Position numbers and translations under genes: made by a program. The notes under the pieces were generated by a model. It searched no databases. It was not told the origin of the DNA and was given only the letters and a program-made list of their open reading frames with translations. This document shows, in pieces, positions 8,524 to 16,765 of a stretch of DNA of 64,000 nucleotides. Source of the stretch: CAZJWR01 sp964549765 (GTDB lineage Bacteria; Zixibacteria; MSB-5A5; GN15; JAAZOE01); NCBI GenBank assembly GCA_964549765.1, contig CAZJWR010000001.1, forward strand, positions 62,001 through 126,000. Direction: 5' to 3'. How positions within the stretch are numbered: position 1 is the stretch's first letter; the number at the start of each line of letters is the position of its first letter.

Positions 8524-9564
8524 GTGCGATTTTTTCAACCGTTATATCTGCTGGGACTGCTATTGATCCCTATCCTGGGTATTTTCTACTGGTGGGCGAT
8601 CTCGCGTAAAAAGAAAGCGCTGGCCCGGTTCGGGGATATCCCGCTGATCATGCGGGCGGCGTCGGGGATATCGTTCTCGCGCCAGGCCGGTAAGGCGGTC
8701 ATGCTTTTGGTGGTCGTCTTCTTTCTGTCGCTGGCGGCGGCCAAACCGCAGCTGGGTACGCATATGGAGATGATGAAACGCCAGGGAATCGACATCATGA
8801 TCGCCGTCGACGTATCCAAGTCGATGCTGGCGCTCGATGTCAGCCCGGGGCCGATTTCCCGTTTGACCAAGGCCAAACAGGAAATCCGGTCGTTGATCGA
8901 TCCCGAGCGCCTGAAAGGTGACCGGGTCGGCCTGGTGGCATTCGCCGGCGAGGCCTTCATCCAATGCCCCCTGACGCTCGACTATGGCGCGGCCAAAATG
9001 TTTCTCGATGTTATCGATCCCGACTTGGTGCCGACGCCGGGCACGGCGGTCGGAACCGCCATCCGGAAGGCGATGACGGGATTCAACCGGCAGGAACGAA
9101 AGCACAAGGTTTTGTTATTACTTACCGACGGCGAGGACCACGAAACCGATCCGCTGGGGGCCGCCGAGGAGGCTCGCAAGGAAGGCGTGAAGATATACAC
9201 GGTCGGCATCGGCAACGTCGAAGGTGAACCAATCCCGATATACAATCAGCGCGGCGAACGGGTCGGTTTCAAAAAGGACGACAGCGGCGAGGTGATCGTT
9301 TCCAAGATGGATGAATCGACCCTGCAGAAAATCGCGCTGACGACCGGCGGCAAATATTATCGGGCCAGCCCGTCGGAACTGGAGCTGGATAAAATCTACG
9401 ACGATATTTCCAAGATGGAGAAAAAGGAGCTTGAGGGCAAGCTTTTGATGCAGTATGATGATCGTTTCCAGTGGCCGTTGGCGCTGGCGATGTTGTTTTT
9501 CATCGGCGAGGCGTTCATCCCGGAGAGGGTGCGCATCCGGAAAAATAATCGAGGCCCGGCATGA
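8524..9564 (+). CDS. batB: BatB, VWA-domain membrane protein
   Basis: The 346-residue paralogue of the preceding protein shares helix-helix-VWA-helix order, metal motif DVSKSM (about residues 99-104), FIQCPLTLDYGA and LLTDGEDHETDP. The start is GTG at 8524, with GGAGAACG 5 bp upstream. It overlaps batC by 4 bp. BatA and BatB are thought to form heteromeric membrane complexes with the TPR protein BatC. Confidence 0.88.
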   Translation: MRFFQPLYLLGLLLIPILGIFYWWAISRKKKALARFGDIPLIMRAASGISFSRQAGKAVMLLVVVFFLSLAAAKPQLGTHMEMMKRQGIDIMIAVDVSKSMLALDVSPGPISRLTKAKQEIRSLIDPERLKGDRVGLVAFAGEAFIQCPLTLDYGAAKMFLDVIDPDLVPTPGTAVGTAIRKAMTGFNRQERKHKVLLLLTDGEDHETDPLGAAEEARKEGVKIYTVGIGNVEGEPIPIYNQRGERVGFKKDDSGEVIVSKMDESTLQKIALTTGGKYYRASPSELELDKIYDDISKMEKKELEGKLLMQYDDRFQWPLALAMLFFIGEAFIPERVRIRKNNRGPA

Positions 9565-10337
9565 GGTATATACTGATAATCGCGCTGGCGTTCGTGGGCG
9601 CCGTCCCGGCGGCGGCAAAAAGCTACGTATCGCTCAATGAGGCCGGCAACCAGGCGTTTCAGAAGGGCGATTTTCCCAATGCGCTTGACCTGTATCATCA
9701 GGCCGAAATGGAGCGGCCGGAAACACCGGAGATTTATTACAACCAGGGAAACGCTCTGGTGGAGACCGGCAAGTACGACGAGGCGATCGATAAATTCCAG
9801 AAAGCGTTGAATACCGACGACGTCCACCTTCAGGCGCAGGCCTATTTCAACGGCGGTAACAGCTATTTCAAGAAGGAAGATTATCGGCAGGCGATCGAAT
9901 GGTATCAGAAGGCGCTGGAATTGAACCCGACCGATATGGATGCCAAGTACAACCTTGAACTGGCCCGCAACCGCCTCCGGGAACAGATGAAGCGCCAGCC
10001 AGAAGATCAACAACAGCAACAACAACAACAGCAGCAACAGCAAAACCGGGATCAGAATCAGCCAAAAGATCAGCAGCAGAAACAGGATCAACAGCAGCAG
10101 CAACAAGATAAGAAACAGGAACAGCAGCAACAACAGGGTGACGAAAAGAGCAAAGAGGGCCAGCAAGATCGGCAGCAACAGCAGCAGATGCAGTCCGGTG
10201 AGAAACAGGACGAGAACGAAATGTCGAAGGAAGACGCGCTGAGGATACTTCGGGCGCTTCAGGAGAAGGAAGAAGATAATCTGAAAAACGCCAAGCGGTT
10301 CAAAGTCGAGGGCACCTATCACGGGAAAGACTGGTGA
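9561..10337 (+). CDS. batC: BatC, TPR protein with a long glutamine-rich tail
   Basis: The 258-residue protein has a signal peptide (cleavage likely near residue 20), then about three TPR repeats (residues 25-145; ALDLYHQAEMERPETPEIYY, then PEIYYNQGNALVETGKYDEA). A low-complexity region from about residue 150 to 225 is dominated by glutamine with Lys, Asp and Glu, encoded by a CAA/CAG run at about 10005-10225. The C-terminal 35 residues are helical and charged. TPR plus charged low-complexity tail is typical of BatC. It overlaps batB and batD by 4 bp each. Confidence 0.85.
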   Translation: MRYILIIALAFVGAVPAAAKSYVSLNEAGNQAFQKGDFPNALDLYHQAEMERPETPEIYYNQGNALVETGKYDEAIDKFQKALNTDDVHLQAQAYFNGGNSYFKKEDYRQAIEWYQKALELNPTDMDAKYNLELARNRLREQMKRQPEDQQQQQQQQQQQQNRDQNQPKDQQQKQDQQQQQQDKKQEQQQQQGDEKSKEGQQDRQQQQQMQSGEKQDENEMSKEDALRILRALQEKEEDNLKNAKRFKVEGTYHGKDW

Positions 10338-12154
10338 TGACGGGATTGATGAAGACGGGCGGTTTATTGGCCATATCGCTACTGCTGTTGGCGGCGATCG
10401 GCGCGGCTCAGGACAGTGTTTCACTGCAGTTGTCGCTGGATCGCGGCACTATCCGGGCCGATGAATCGGCGATGCTGACACTCACCGTCGAAGGCATCGG
10501 CGCCCAGCAGATGCCGGAACCGGAACTCCCGCCGCTGCCGATGTTCGAGATTTTCTCGTCCGGTAATTCCACCAACATCCAGGTCATCAACGGCAAGATG
10601 AGTACGTCGATGATCTACAATTATATCCTCTATCCCAAACGCGACGGCTCCTTCCCCATCCGCGCCGCTCACGTCGTCTACAACGGCAAGCGGTACGAGT
10701 CGAACGAATTGTCGATCACGGTCACCAAAGCGGGCACCGGCGCCGCTCCCGATGAACCGAGCGCACAGCAGTCCAAAGATGATAATGGCGGGGCGCGCGA
10801 CGTCTTTCTGACCGCCGAGGTGGACAAAAAATCGGCGTATGTCGACGAACAGGTGACCTTGCGGATCAAACTCTTCCGGGCCATCAACACGCTGTCGACG
10901 CCCGATTACGAAGCGCCGCAGACCCCGGGCTTCTGGACGCAGGATATCCCGCCGCAAAAGACGTATTATCAGATCATCAACGGCCGCCGGTATTTCGTCA
11001 ATGAAATCCGGACGGCGCTATTCCCGACCAAGCCGGGCAAGCTGAGTATCAGCCCGGCCAAGGTAACGGTGACGGTTCCTGACCGGAGCCGGACCCGGAC
11101 ACGCGACCCATTTTCGATATTTGACGATGTTTTCCAGCAGGGGAAACGCGTCAGCGTTCAGTCGCAGTCGCTGACGACAAACGTTGCGGCGTTGCCGAAG
11201 GAAGGCAAGACGGCCGATTTTTCCGGCGGTGTCGGCAGTTATAAAATATCGGCCTCGGTGGATAAACCGGATGTCCAGGTCAACGAAGCTATCACACTGA
11301 CGGTCAAAATCTCCGGCCGGGGAAACGTCAAGTCGATCCCCGAGCCGACCCTGCCGGACATGGACGGTTTTCGCGTGGAGAAGGCCTCGACCGATTTTCA
11401 GGTCAGCAACCTCGATGTGGAGTTGGGCGGTTCCAAAACGTTTGAATATCTCCTGATCCCGCGTATTCCGGGAACGCACGTGATTGAACCGGTCAAGCTC
11501 AACTATTTCGATCCCGGCAAGGAAAAATATATCACCGCTAAGACCGATTCCATCGAACTGAAGGTCAGGAAAGGCGAAAACGTCGCCGAGACGGAGATTC
11601 CCTACAATATGGTTGCCGGCCAGACAATCAACCTGAAAGAAACCGATATCCGCTTCATCAAGGTTGACAACGATCACCTGACCCGCAGCGGCAAAGTGCT
11701 GCTAACCTCGCCGCTGTTTCTGGCTTTTCTGGCGCTTCCCCTGGCCGTCGTTTTGGGCGGGATGATCGATGTCAAACGCAAACGGCGTTTGCAAAGCGAC
11801 GTCGCCTATGCCCGTCGGCGACGGGCGTCAGGCGAGGCCAAACGGAGGCTCAACGCCGCCGAGAAACATATGCACGGAAACAACGATACCGGATTTTACG
11901 CCGAAATCTCGGCCGCGATATATCAATTCGTGGCCGATAAATTCAACACCTCAGCCCACGGTTTGACTACCGACGGCGTTCAAACTCTGCTGGTCAAACA
12001 GGAAGTGCCGGACGACCTGATGAATGACACGCTGGCGACGCTCCGGGAAGCCGATTTCGGCCGCTTCGCCGGCGGCGCCGACGTCGACGGCGGCAAGCGT
12101 GCTTTATATGACCGGGCGCGTGCGCTTATCACCCGGCTCGGGGAGGTACTCTGA
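10334..12154 (+). CDS. batD: BatD, oxygen-tolerance-type membrane protein
   Basis: The 606-residue protein has a signal peptide, then consecutive beta-rich domains (about residues 25-440) that start with repeated patterns such as SLQLSLDRGTIRADESAML, AEVDKKSAYVDEQVTLRI and SASVDKPDVQVNEAITLTV. One membrane helix follows (about 453-475), then a cytosolic module (GFYAEISAAIYQFVADKF, later DFGRFAGG). This is the BatD layout. The cytosolic module recurs in the proteins at 1166 and 6393. It overlaps batC by 4 bp and batE by 1 bp (TGATG). Confidence 0.87.
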   Translation: MMTGLMKTGGLLAISLLLLAAIGAAQDSVSLQLSLDRGTIRADESAMLTLTVEGIGAQQMPEPELPPLPMFEIFSSGNSTNIQVINGKMSTSMIYNYILYPKRDGSFPIRAAHVVYNGKRYESNELSITVTKAGTGAAPDEPSAQQSKDDNGGARDVFLTAEVDKKSAYVDEQVTLRIKLFRAINTLSTPDYEAPQTPGFWTQDIPPQKTYYQIINGRRYFVNEIRTALFPTKPGKLSISPAKVTVTVPDRSRTRTRDPFSIFDDVFQQGKRVSVQSQSLTTNVAALPKEGKTADFSGGVGSYKISASVDKPDVQVNEAITLTVKISGRGNVKSIPEPTLPDMDGFRVEKASTDFQVSNLDVELGGSKTFEYLLIPRIPGTHVIEPVKLNYFDPGKEKYITAKTDSIELKVRKGENVAETEIPYNMVAGQTINLKETDIRFIKVDNDHLTRSGKVLLTSPLFLAFLALPLAVVLGGMIDVKRKRRLQSDVAYARRRRASGEAKRRLNAAEKHMHGNNDTGFYAEISAAIYQFVADKFNTSAHGLTTDGVQTLLVKQEVPDDLMNDTLATLREADFGRFAGGADVDGGKRALYDRARALITRLGEVL

Positions 12155-12909
12155 TGCATGGCCGGTTGCAGATAGCGGTACTTGCCTTCGGCCTTATCCT
12201 GCCCTGTCTGACGCTGGCAGGAGGTTTGGATTACAACTTCCAGCAGGGCAATCAGCACTATATCGACGGAGAATACGATAGGGCCATCACAGAGTACGAG
12301 AAGGTTATCGCCGCCGGGTATCAATCGGCGGAGCTGTATTACAATTTGGGAAACGCGTATTTCCGCCAAGGTCAACTGGGTCAGGCGATTATGAATTATA
12401 TCCGCGCCCGGCGGCTGGCTCCGCGCGATGACGATATCCTGGCCAATCTCCAGTTTGCCCGCCAGTACACGATCGATAAGATCGAAGTCACACAGCAGAC
12501 GATATTGCTCGATTACATCAACACTTTCTTCGATTCGTTCAGCCTGGCTGAAATAACGTGGATAGCGGCTATTCTCTACGTCATCACGGCCCTGATCGTG
12601 CTCGTTCGGTTCGTTTACCGCCGATTCCGGATTCCGACTCCGGTTTTCCTGACCATACTGGGGCTGTTTTTGGTCGCGGCGATATTCACGGTCGTTAAGC
12701 TCGATCGCGACGTACTGACCCGCAAAGGGGTCGTCATAGCGCAGCAAGCCGAGGTTCGAAGCGGACCGGGGCAGGATTTCAGCACCAAATTCACGGCCCA
12801 TGCCGGATTAACGTTTAATATCGAGCGTGAGGAGTCGGGGTATTACTGGGTGAATTTCGAAAATCGTCTGAAAGGATGGATTCCCAAGTCGGTCGCGGCC
12901 GAAATTTAG
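12154..12909 (+). CDS. batE: BatE, TPR and SH3-type membrane protein
   Basis: The 251-residue protein has a signal peptide, two to three TPR units (about residues 24-105; YNFQQGNQHYIDGEYDRAI), two membrane helices (about 128-148 and 155-178) and a bacterial SH3 domain at the C-terminus (about 190-250; AEVRSGPGQDFSTKF, ending LKGWIPKSVAAEI). TPR-TM-SH3 is the BatE arrangement. It ends the operon. A candidate promoter and a terminator hairpin follow within 110 bp. Confidence 0.83.
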   Translation: MHGRLQIAVLAFGLILPCLTLAGGLDYNFQQGNQHYIDGEYDRAITEYEKVIAAGYQSAELYYNLGNAYFRQGQLGQAIMNYIRARRLAPRDDDILANLQFARQYTIDKIEVTQQTILLDYINTFFDSFSLAEITWIAAILYVITALIVLVRFVYRRFRIPTPVFLTILGLFLVAAIFTVVKLDRDVLTRKGVVIAQQAEVRSGPGQDFSTKFTAHAGLTFNIEREESGYYWVNFENRLKGWIPKSVAAEI

Positions 12910-12946
12910 CACCTTGATTTCCCCCATATCGTTGCGGCAATTTTGT

Positions 12947-12975
12947 TTGACAGAGTGTTTGTTTTTGTCTACCTT
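12947..12975 (+). promoter_or_regulatory. Candidate promoter between batE and the flippase-like gene
   Basis: TTGACA at 12947-12952 and TACCTT at 12970-12975 have a 17-bp spacer, with a further T before TTGACA and GG after the -10 box. An alternative is a -10 at TATAAC 12986-12991 with a poor -35. The start codon at 13025 lies beyond an intrinsic-terminator-like hairpin. Confidence 0.4.
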
Positions 12976-12991
12976 GGACATAATTTATAAC

Positions 12992-13016
12992 TCCGGCTGA
13001 GCGGCCGGATTTTTTT
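12992..13016 (+). terminator. Intrinsic terminator or attenuator before the flippase-like gene
   Basis: TCCGGC (12992-12997), a 6-nt loop, GCCGGA (13004-13009) and seven T residues form a textbook Rho-independent terminator. It could end the Bat operon mRNA. It also lies between the best candidate promoter and the start codon 9 bp later, so it could attenuate the next unit. Confidence 0.7.
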
Positions 13017-13024
13017 AAGAGCTT

Positions 13025-14068
13025 ATGCCGGCCATATTTAAGAAAAAACAATTCTGGGGCGGGCTGATTGCGATCGGCATTCTGGTGTTCCTGTTCTATG
13101 ATCTCGATTTGCCCCAAATTCTGAGGCTCGCCCGCGAATTACGATTGGTCTACTTGGCCCCGGTCCTCGCTTGTACGACGCTTCTAATCGTATCCAAGAC
13201 CTACCGGTGGAAGGTCATTGTCAGCAAGGTGCGGAGCGTATTATTTTGGCCGACCCTGTCGCTCTATGCCACCTCGCAATTGATCGGCGTTCTCTTGCCG
13301 GCGTTGACGGGGCAGGCCGGCCGGGTGCTGCTCTTTTCGAGAAAAGGCAACTTCTCGAAAACCTATTGCTTCTCGACGATATTCCTCGAGGTCGTGCTGG
13401 ACGGCGCCGGATTGATCGGGTTGATGCTGATCAGCTCCAGCGTTTTTGTCTTTCCCAAAGAGTATCGATTCGTCAGCTATATCATCGCCGGGGCCACTCT
13501 CTCTGTTTTCGCGCTGTTTTACGCCAGCCTTCATTTTCAGGAGAAACTGGAACGGCTGGGACACAAGAAACTGCGGCGCCGATCGCTCAAAGCGTATCTG
13601 GTCCTGAAAAAATTCCTGAAGTCCTTCAACGAGGGCATCGCGGTCATGAAATCGACCGATAAGCTCTTTTTCGTGTCGGTCCTGACATTCTGTTCGTGGG
13701 CCTCGCAGGTGGGCTCGGTCTATTTCCTGTTCAAGATGTTCAATTTCGACCTGCCGATATGGTCGGCGGTGGTCGTGATTATCATCAATTATCTGGCGCT
13801 GATGGTTCCGATCACGCCCGGCAACATCGGGTCGTTCCAATTGGCGGTGGTGGGGGGCTTGAACATATTCTCCGTGCCCAAAACCGAAGCGGTTTTGTTT
13901 TCGGTCATGCTGTATCTGGTGGATATGATCCCGATGATCGCCCTTTCGTCGTTCTTCCTTTTCAAGGAACATTTTTCGATTTCCGACATTAGCGAGGACG
14001 AGGAATTGGTCGAAGTGGAGAAGATGGTCGTCGAGGCCGAGATGCCGATTGAGGGAGAAAACCCGTGA
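13025..14068 (+). CDS. Lysylphosphatidylglycerol-synthase-TM / UPF0104 family membrane protein
   Basis: The 347-residue protein has about eight membrane helices in the pattern of the LPG_synthase_TM/UPF0104 (YbhN, AglD-like) family. Seen motifs are LIGVLLPALTGQAGRVLLFS (about residues 83-102) and ITPGNIGSFQLAVVGG (about 262-277), both typical. The C-terminus is short and acidic. Relatives are flippase-like proteins found next to lipid or glycan genes, but no activity can be assigned. It overlaps corA by 4 bp. Confidence 0.75.
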   Translation: MPAIFKKKQFWGGLIAIGILVFLFYDLDLPQILRLARELRLVYLAPVLACTTLLIVSKTYRWKVIVSKVRSVLFWPTLSLYATSQLIGVLLPALTGQAGRVLLFSRKGNFSKTYCFSTIFLEVVLDGAGLIGLMLISSSVFVFPKEYRFVSYIIAGATLSVFALFYASLHFQEKLERLGHKKLRRRSLKAYLVLKKFLKSFNEGIAVMKSTDKLFFVSVLTFCSWASQVGSVYFLFKMFNFDLPIWSAVVVIIINYLALMVPITPGNIGSFQLAVVGGLNIFSVPKTEAVLFSVMLYLVDMIPMIALSSFFLFKEHFSISDISEDEELVEVEKMVVEAEMPIEGENP

Positions 14069-15033
14069 TTCGCACCTTTATCTGGTCGCCGCAGGAAGGC
14101 GTCGAGATGCATGAGGGCATCATTGATTTCGATGCCTGTCTGTCGCGGCCCAACCTGGTGATGTGGATCGACATGTGCGCTCCCTCCGACAAGGAATCCT
14201 TCGTCCTGACGCACGATTTCAAATTCCACCCGCTGGCCATCGAGGATGTCATTTCGGAGGTGCCGAGGTCGAAGCTGGATGATTACGGAAATTATCTCTT
14301 CCTGGTGTTTCAGTTGGCCGACTACATGGGGAAAGAAAAAGGGTTAAAAGTCAGCGAGGTCGACCTGTTTTTGACCAAAAACAGCGTCGTAACGGTTCAT
14401 TTCGATGATCATTCGGTGTTCGAACGGCTGTATGCCAAGGCACGCAAGGACGACCGCCTCCTATCGCGCGGGGCCGATTTCCTCTCGCACGCCATCCTGG
14501 ATGCCATCGTGGACAATTACAATACCGCCGTCGACCTGTTGCAGTTCGAGGTCGATGCGGTCGAGGATGACGTTTTCGAGGAACCCGATGAGGAAATCGT
14601 CAAGACCATCTTTGCTCTGCGCCGCGATATCAATGACCTCAAACGGATCGCCGTGCCGCAGCAGGAGGTGTTATCGCATCTGACTCGCGAGAAGCACGAG
14701 CTGGTTTCGGAGCGGACGGCGGTATACCTGAGCGACATCTACGACCATATGGTGCGGATCAATGAAACGGCCGATTTGCACCGTGAAACGCTGGTGTCGG
14801 CCCTGGAAGTTTACTTCTCGACCGTTTCGACGCGCACCAATGAGATCATCAAAATTTTGACGATATTCACGGCCATTTTAATGCCGCCGACGTTTCTGGT
14901 CGGCCTGTACGGTATGAATTTTCGATACATGCCGGAATACACCTGGAAATACGGATACATATTCTTCTGGGTGCTGGTCGTTATCATCACCATCGTACTT
15001 CTGTTTTTTTTCAAGAAGAGAAAATGGATTTGA
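14065..15033 (+). CDS. corA: CorA-type Mg2+/Co2+ channel
   Basis: The 322-residue protein has a large N-terminal cytosolic domain with a long helical stalk and two C-terminal membrane helices (about 260-282 and 294-316). The signature selectivity loop YGMNF occurs near residue 280, followed by the acidic loop MPEY. CorA forms a pentamer in the inner membrane that admits Mg2+ down the potential. Length and motif are canonical. The start overlaps the preceding gene by 4 bp. Confidence 0.95.
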   Translation: MIRTFIWSPQEGVEMHEGIIDFDACLSRPNLVMWIDMCAPSDKESFVLTHDFKFHPLAIEDVISEVPRSKLDDYGNYLFLVFQLADYMGKEKGLKVSEVDLFLTKNSVVTVHFDDHSVFERLYAKARKDDRLLSRGADFLSHAILDAIVDNYNTAVDLLQFEVDAVEDDVFEEPDEEIVKTIFALRRDINDLKRIAVPQQEVLSHLTREKHELVSERTAVYLSDIYDHMVRINETADLHRETLVSALEVYFSTVSTRTNEIIKILTIFTAILMPPTFLVGLYGMNFRYMPEYTWKYGYIFFWVLVVIITIVLLFFFKKRKWI

Positions 15034-15139
15034 AACCGGCGGGGACCAACCGCTGTTGTATTGACCGTATGCTTGCGCCGTTCGTCGAGGGCAGTGAGGC
15101 AATCCTGTCCGATATGAACAGCGGCTTGCAGAATGTTCT

Positions 15140-16765
15140 ATGGCTGTAAAGACGATATCATATTCGGATTGGCTCGGGTTCTCACTATTGACCCGTGATT
15201 TTATGCATAACCCAGAAAAAACAAAGCGATTCTTCGGGGAGGCCGATGTTGCAGCCATAGCCCACGCACTGGACGAAAAGCCGTACAATCGGAATGCCGC
15301 CGCCGATCTCCTGATGCGGCAAAATCTGGCGTGGGGGGCGTCGGCCAAATCCCGGCAGAATATCGAAAAGTTTCGACAGCCCAACGCGATCGCCGTGTTC
15401 ACCGGCCAGCAGGCGTGCCTGTTCGGCGGTCCTTATCTGGTCTTGCTCAAAGCCTTGGCGGCGGTGAAATGGGCGGCGCGGCTGGATCGGGAATTATCGA
15501 GACCGGTCGTCCCCATTTTCTGGATAGCTTCCGACGATCATGATGTGCAGGAAATAGCGTCGGTCGATGTCTTCGATGCTTCCGGGAAAACCGTCAAGCT
15601 GCGCATCGACGACAGGGGTGACGCGCCCACGCCGCCGATCGGTGCGTTGACCTATGATGGATCGGTCGAGCGGGAAATCGGAAAACTGGCGGGCATATTT
15701 CCGGATAATGACTTCAAGGACGACGCCTACACCGGATTGGCGAAGCTGTATGTGTCTGGCGAACAGATCGTCGATGCGTTCGCGCGATACATGCTTCAGC
15801 TAACCTCCGAATTCGGCCTGCTGCTGTTCAATCCGTATGATGCGGAATTCAAGCAGGCGACTGCGCCGTTCATGGCGGATATTATTGAAAAGCATGCGGC
15901 AATCAGGGGCGCGTTGTCCGCGACCGAATCGGCCCTGACCGAGCGCAGTTATCATCTCCAGGTGGAAAAATCCGAATCCGCCGCGCACCTATTCTACCAT
16001 AAACCCGGCCGGACGGCAATACATCGCGACGGAGATAACTTCGTGGCAGGTGAACAATCATTTGCCAAAGAATCGCTTCGCGAATCGATAATGTCCCGGC
16101 CTTTGGAATTCTCTCCGGATGTTTTCACCCGGGCATTGGTGCAGTCGTATTATTTTCCGGCGGCAGCCATCATCGGGGGCCCGGCCGAGGTTGCCTACTA
16201 CGCTCAGATGATGTCTTTATTCGATATATTCGATATGGTGCGTCCGCGGATTATTCTCCGCCCGTCGGCGACGATTATCGAACATCGCGACCAGGCGCTT
16301 CTCGAATCTCATGAGTTGTCATTCCAGGACATAACCGGGGATTTCGAAGCCGTTATCAACAGTATCCTGTCAGATACTTTCCCCGAAGAATTGGACAAGA
16401 GCCTCTCCTTACATAGAGAAAGCATCAGAATCGGCCTGGAGAAATTGCGGGAAAAACTGGTCGCCTATGACGCCAATCTGGCCGGGGCAGCGGAACATAC
16501 CGAGAATAAGATCGATTATCTCCTCGGCGAGCTGGCCAAGAAGGCCTTCGCGGCGCATAAGAAGAAAAGCAAGGTCGAAAGGGAACGGCTTTACCGTCTG
16601 CGTGATCATCTGTGGCCCAACGGGTCGGCGGCGGAGCGATCGATCGCCCCGGCCTATTTTGTCTCCCGATACGGGCCGGAGATCATCGACTTTTTATACG
16701 AAAACGTCCGGTTGGATGAAACCGGGCATCAACTTGTGATGTTATCGGAATACCATGGACGATAA
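15140..16765 (+). CDS. bshC: BshC, putative cysteine-adding enzyme of bacillithiol synthesis
   Basis: The 541-residue cytosolic protein matches BshC in length and pattern: FTGQQACLFGGPYLVLLKAL (about residues 89-108), PIFWIASDDHDVQEIASVDV (about 120-139) and GGPAEVAYYAQ in the second half, followed by a coiled-coil region (about 415-480). BshC adds cysteine to glucosaminyl-malate in the last step of bacillithiol synthesis. It overlaps bshA by 11 bp, and bshB1 follows, so all three pathway enzymes are contiguous. No clear SD site is visible before the ATG. Confidence 0.93.
   Translation: MAVKTISYSDWLGFSLLTRDFMHNPEKTKRFFGEADVAAIAHALDEKPYNRNAAADLLMRQNLAWGASAKSRQNIEKFRQPNAIAVFTGQQACLFGGPYLVLLKALAAVKWAARLDRELSRPVVPIFWIASDDHDVQEIASVDVFDASGKTVKLRIDDRGDAPTPPIGALTYDGSVEREIGKLAGIFPDNDFKDDAYTGLAKLYVSGEQIVDAFARYMLQLTSEFGLLLFNPYDAEFKQATAPFMADIIEKHAAIRGALSATESALTERSYHLQVEKSESAAHLFYHKPGRTAIHRDGDNFVAGEQSFAKESLRESIMSRPLEFSPDVFTRALVQSYYFPAAAIIGGPAEVAYYAQMMSLFDIFDMVRPRIILRPSATIIEHRDQALLESHELSFQDITGDFEAVINSILSDTFPEELDKSLSLHRESIRIGLEKLREKLVAYDANLAGAAEHTENKIDYLLGELAKKAFAAHKKKSKVERERLYRLRDHLWPNGSAAERSIAPAYFVSRYGPEIIDFLYENVRLDETGHQLVMLSEYHGR

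Noticed and set aside
9396..10424. Long minus-strand frame with a leucine-rich run, antisense to batC
   Set aside because: It is the complement of the CAA/CAG (Gln) tract of batC. It has no ribosome-binding site and no family pattern.
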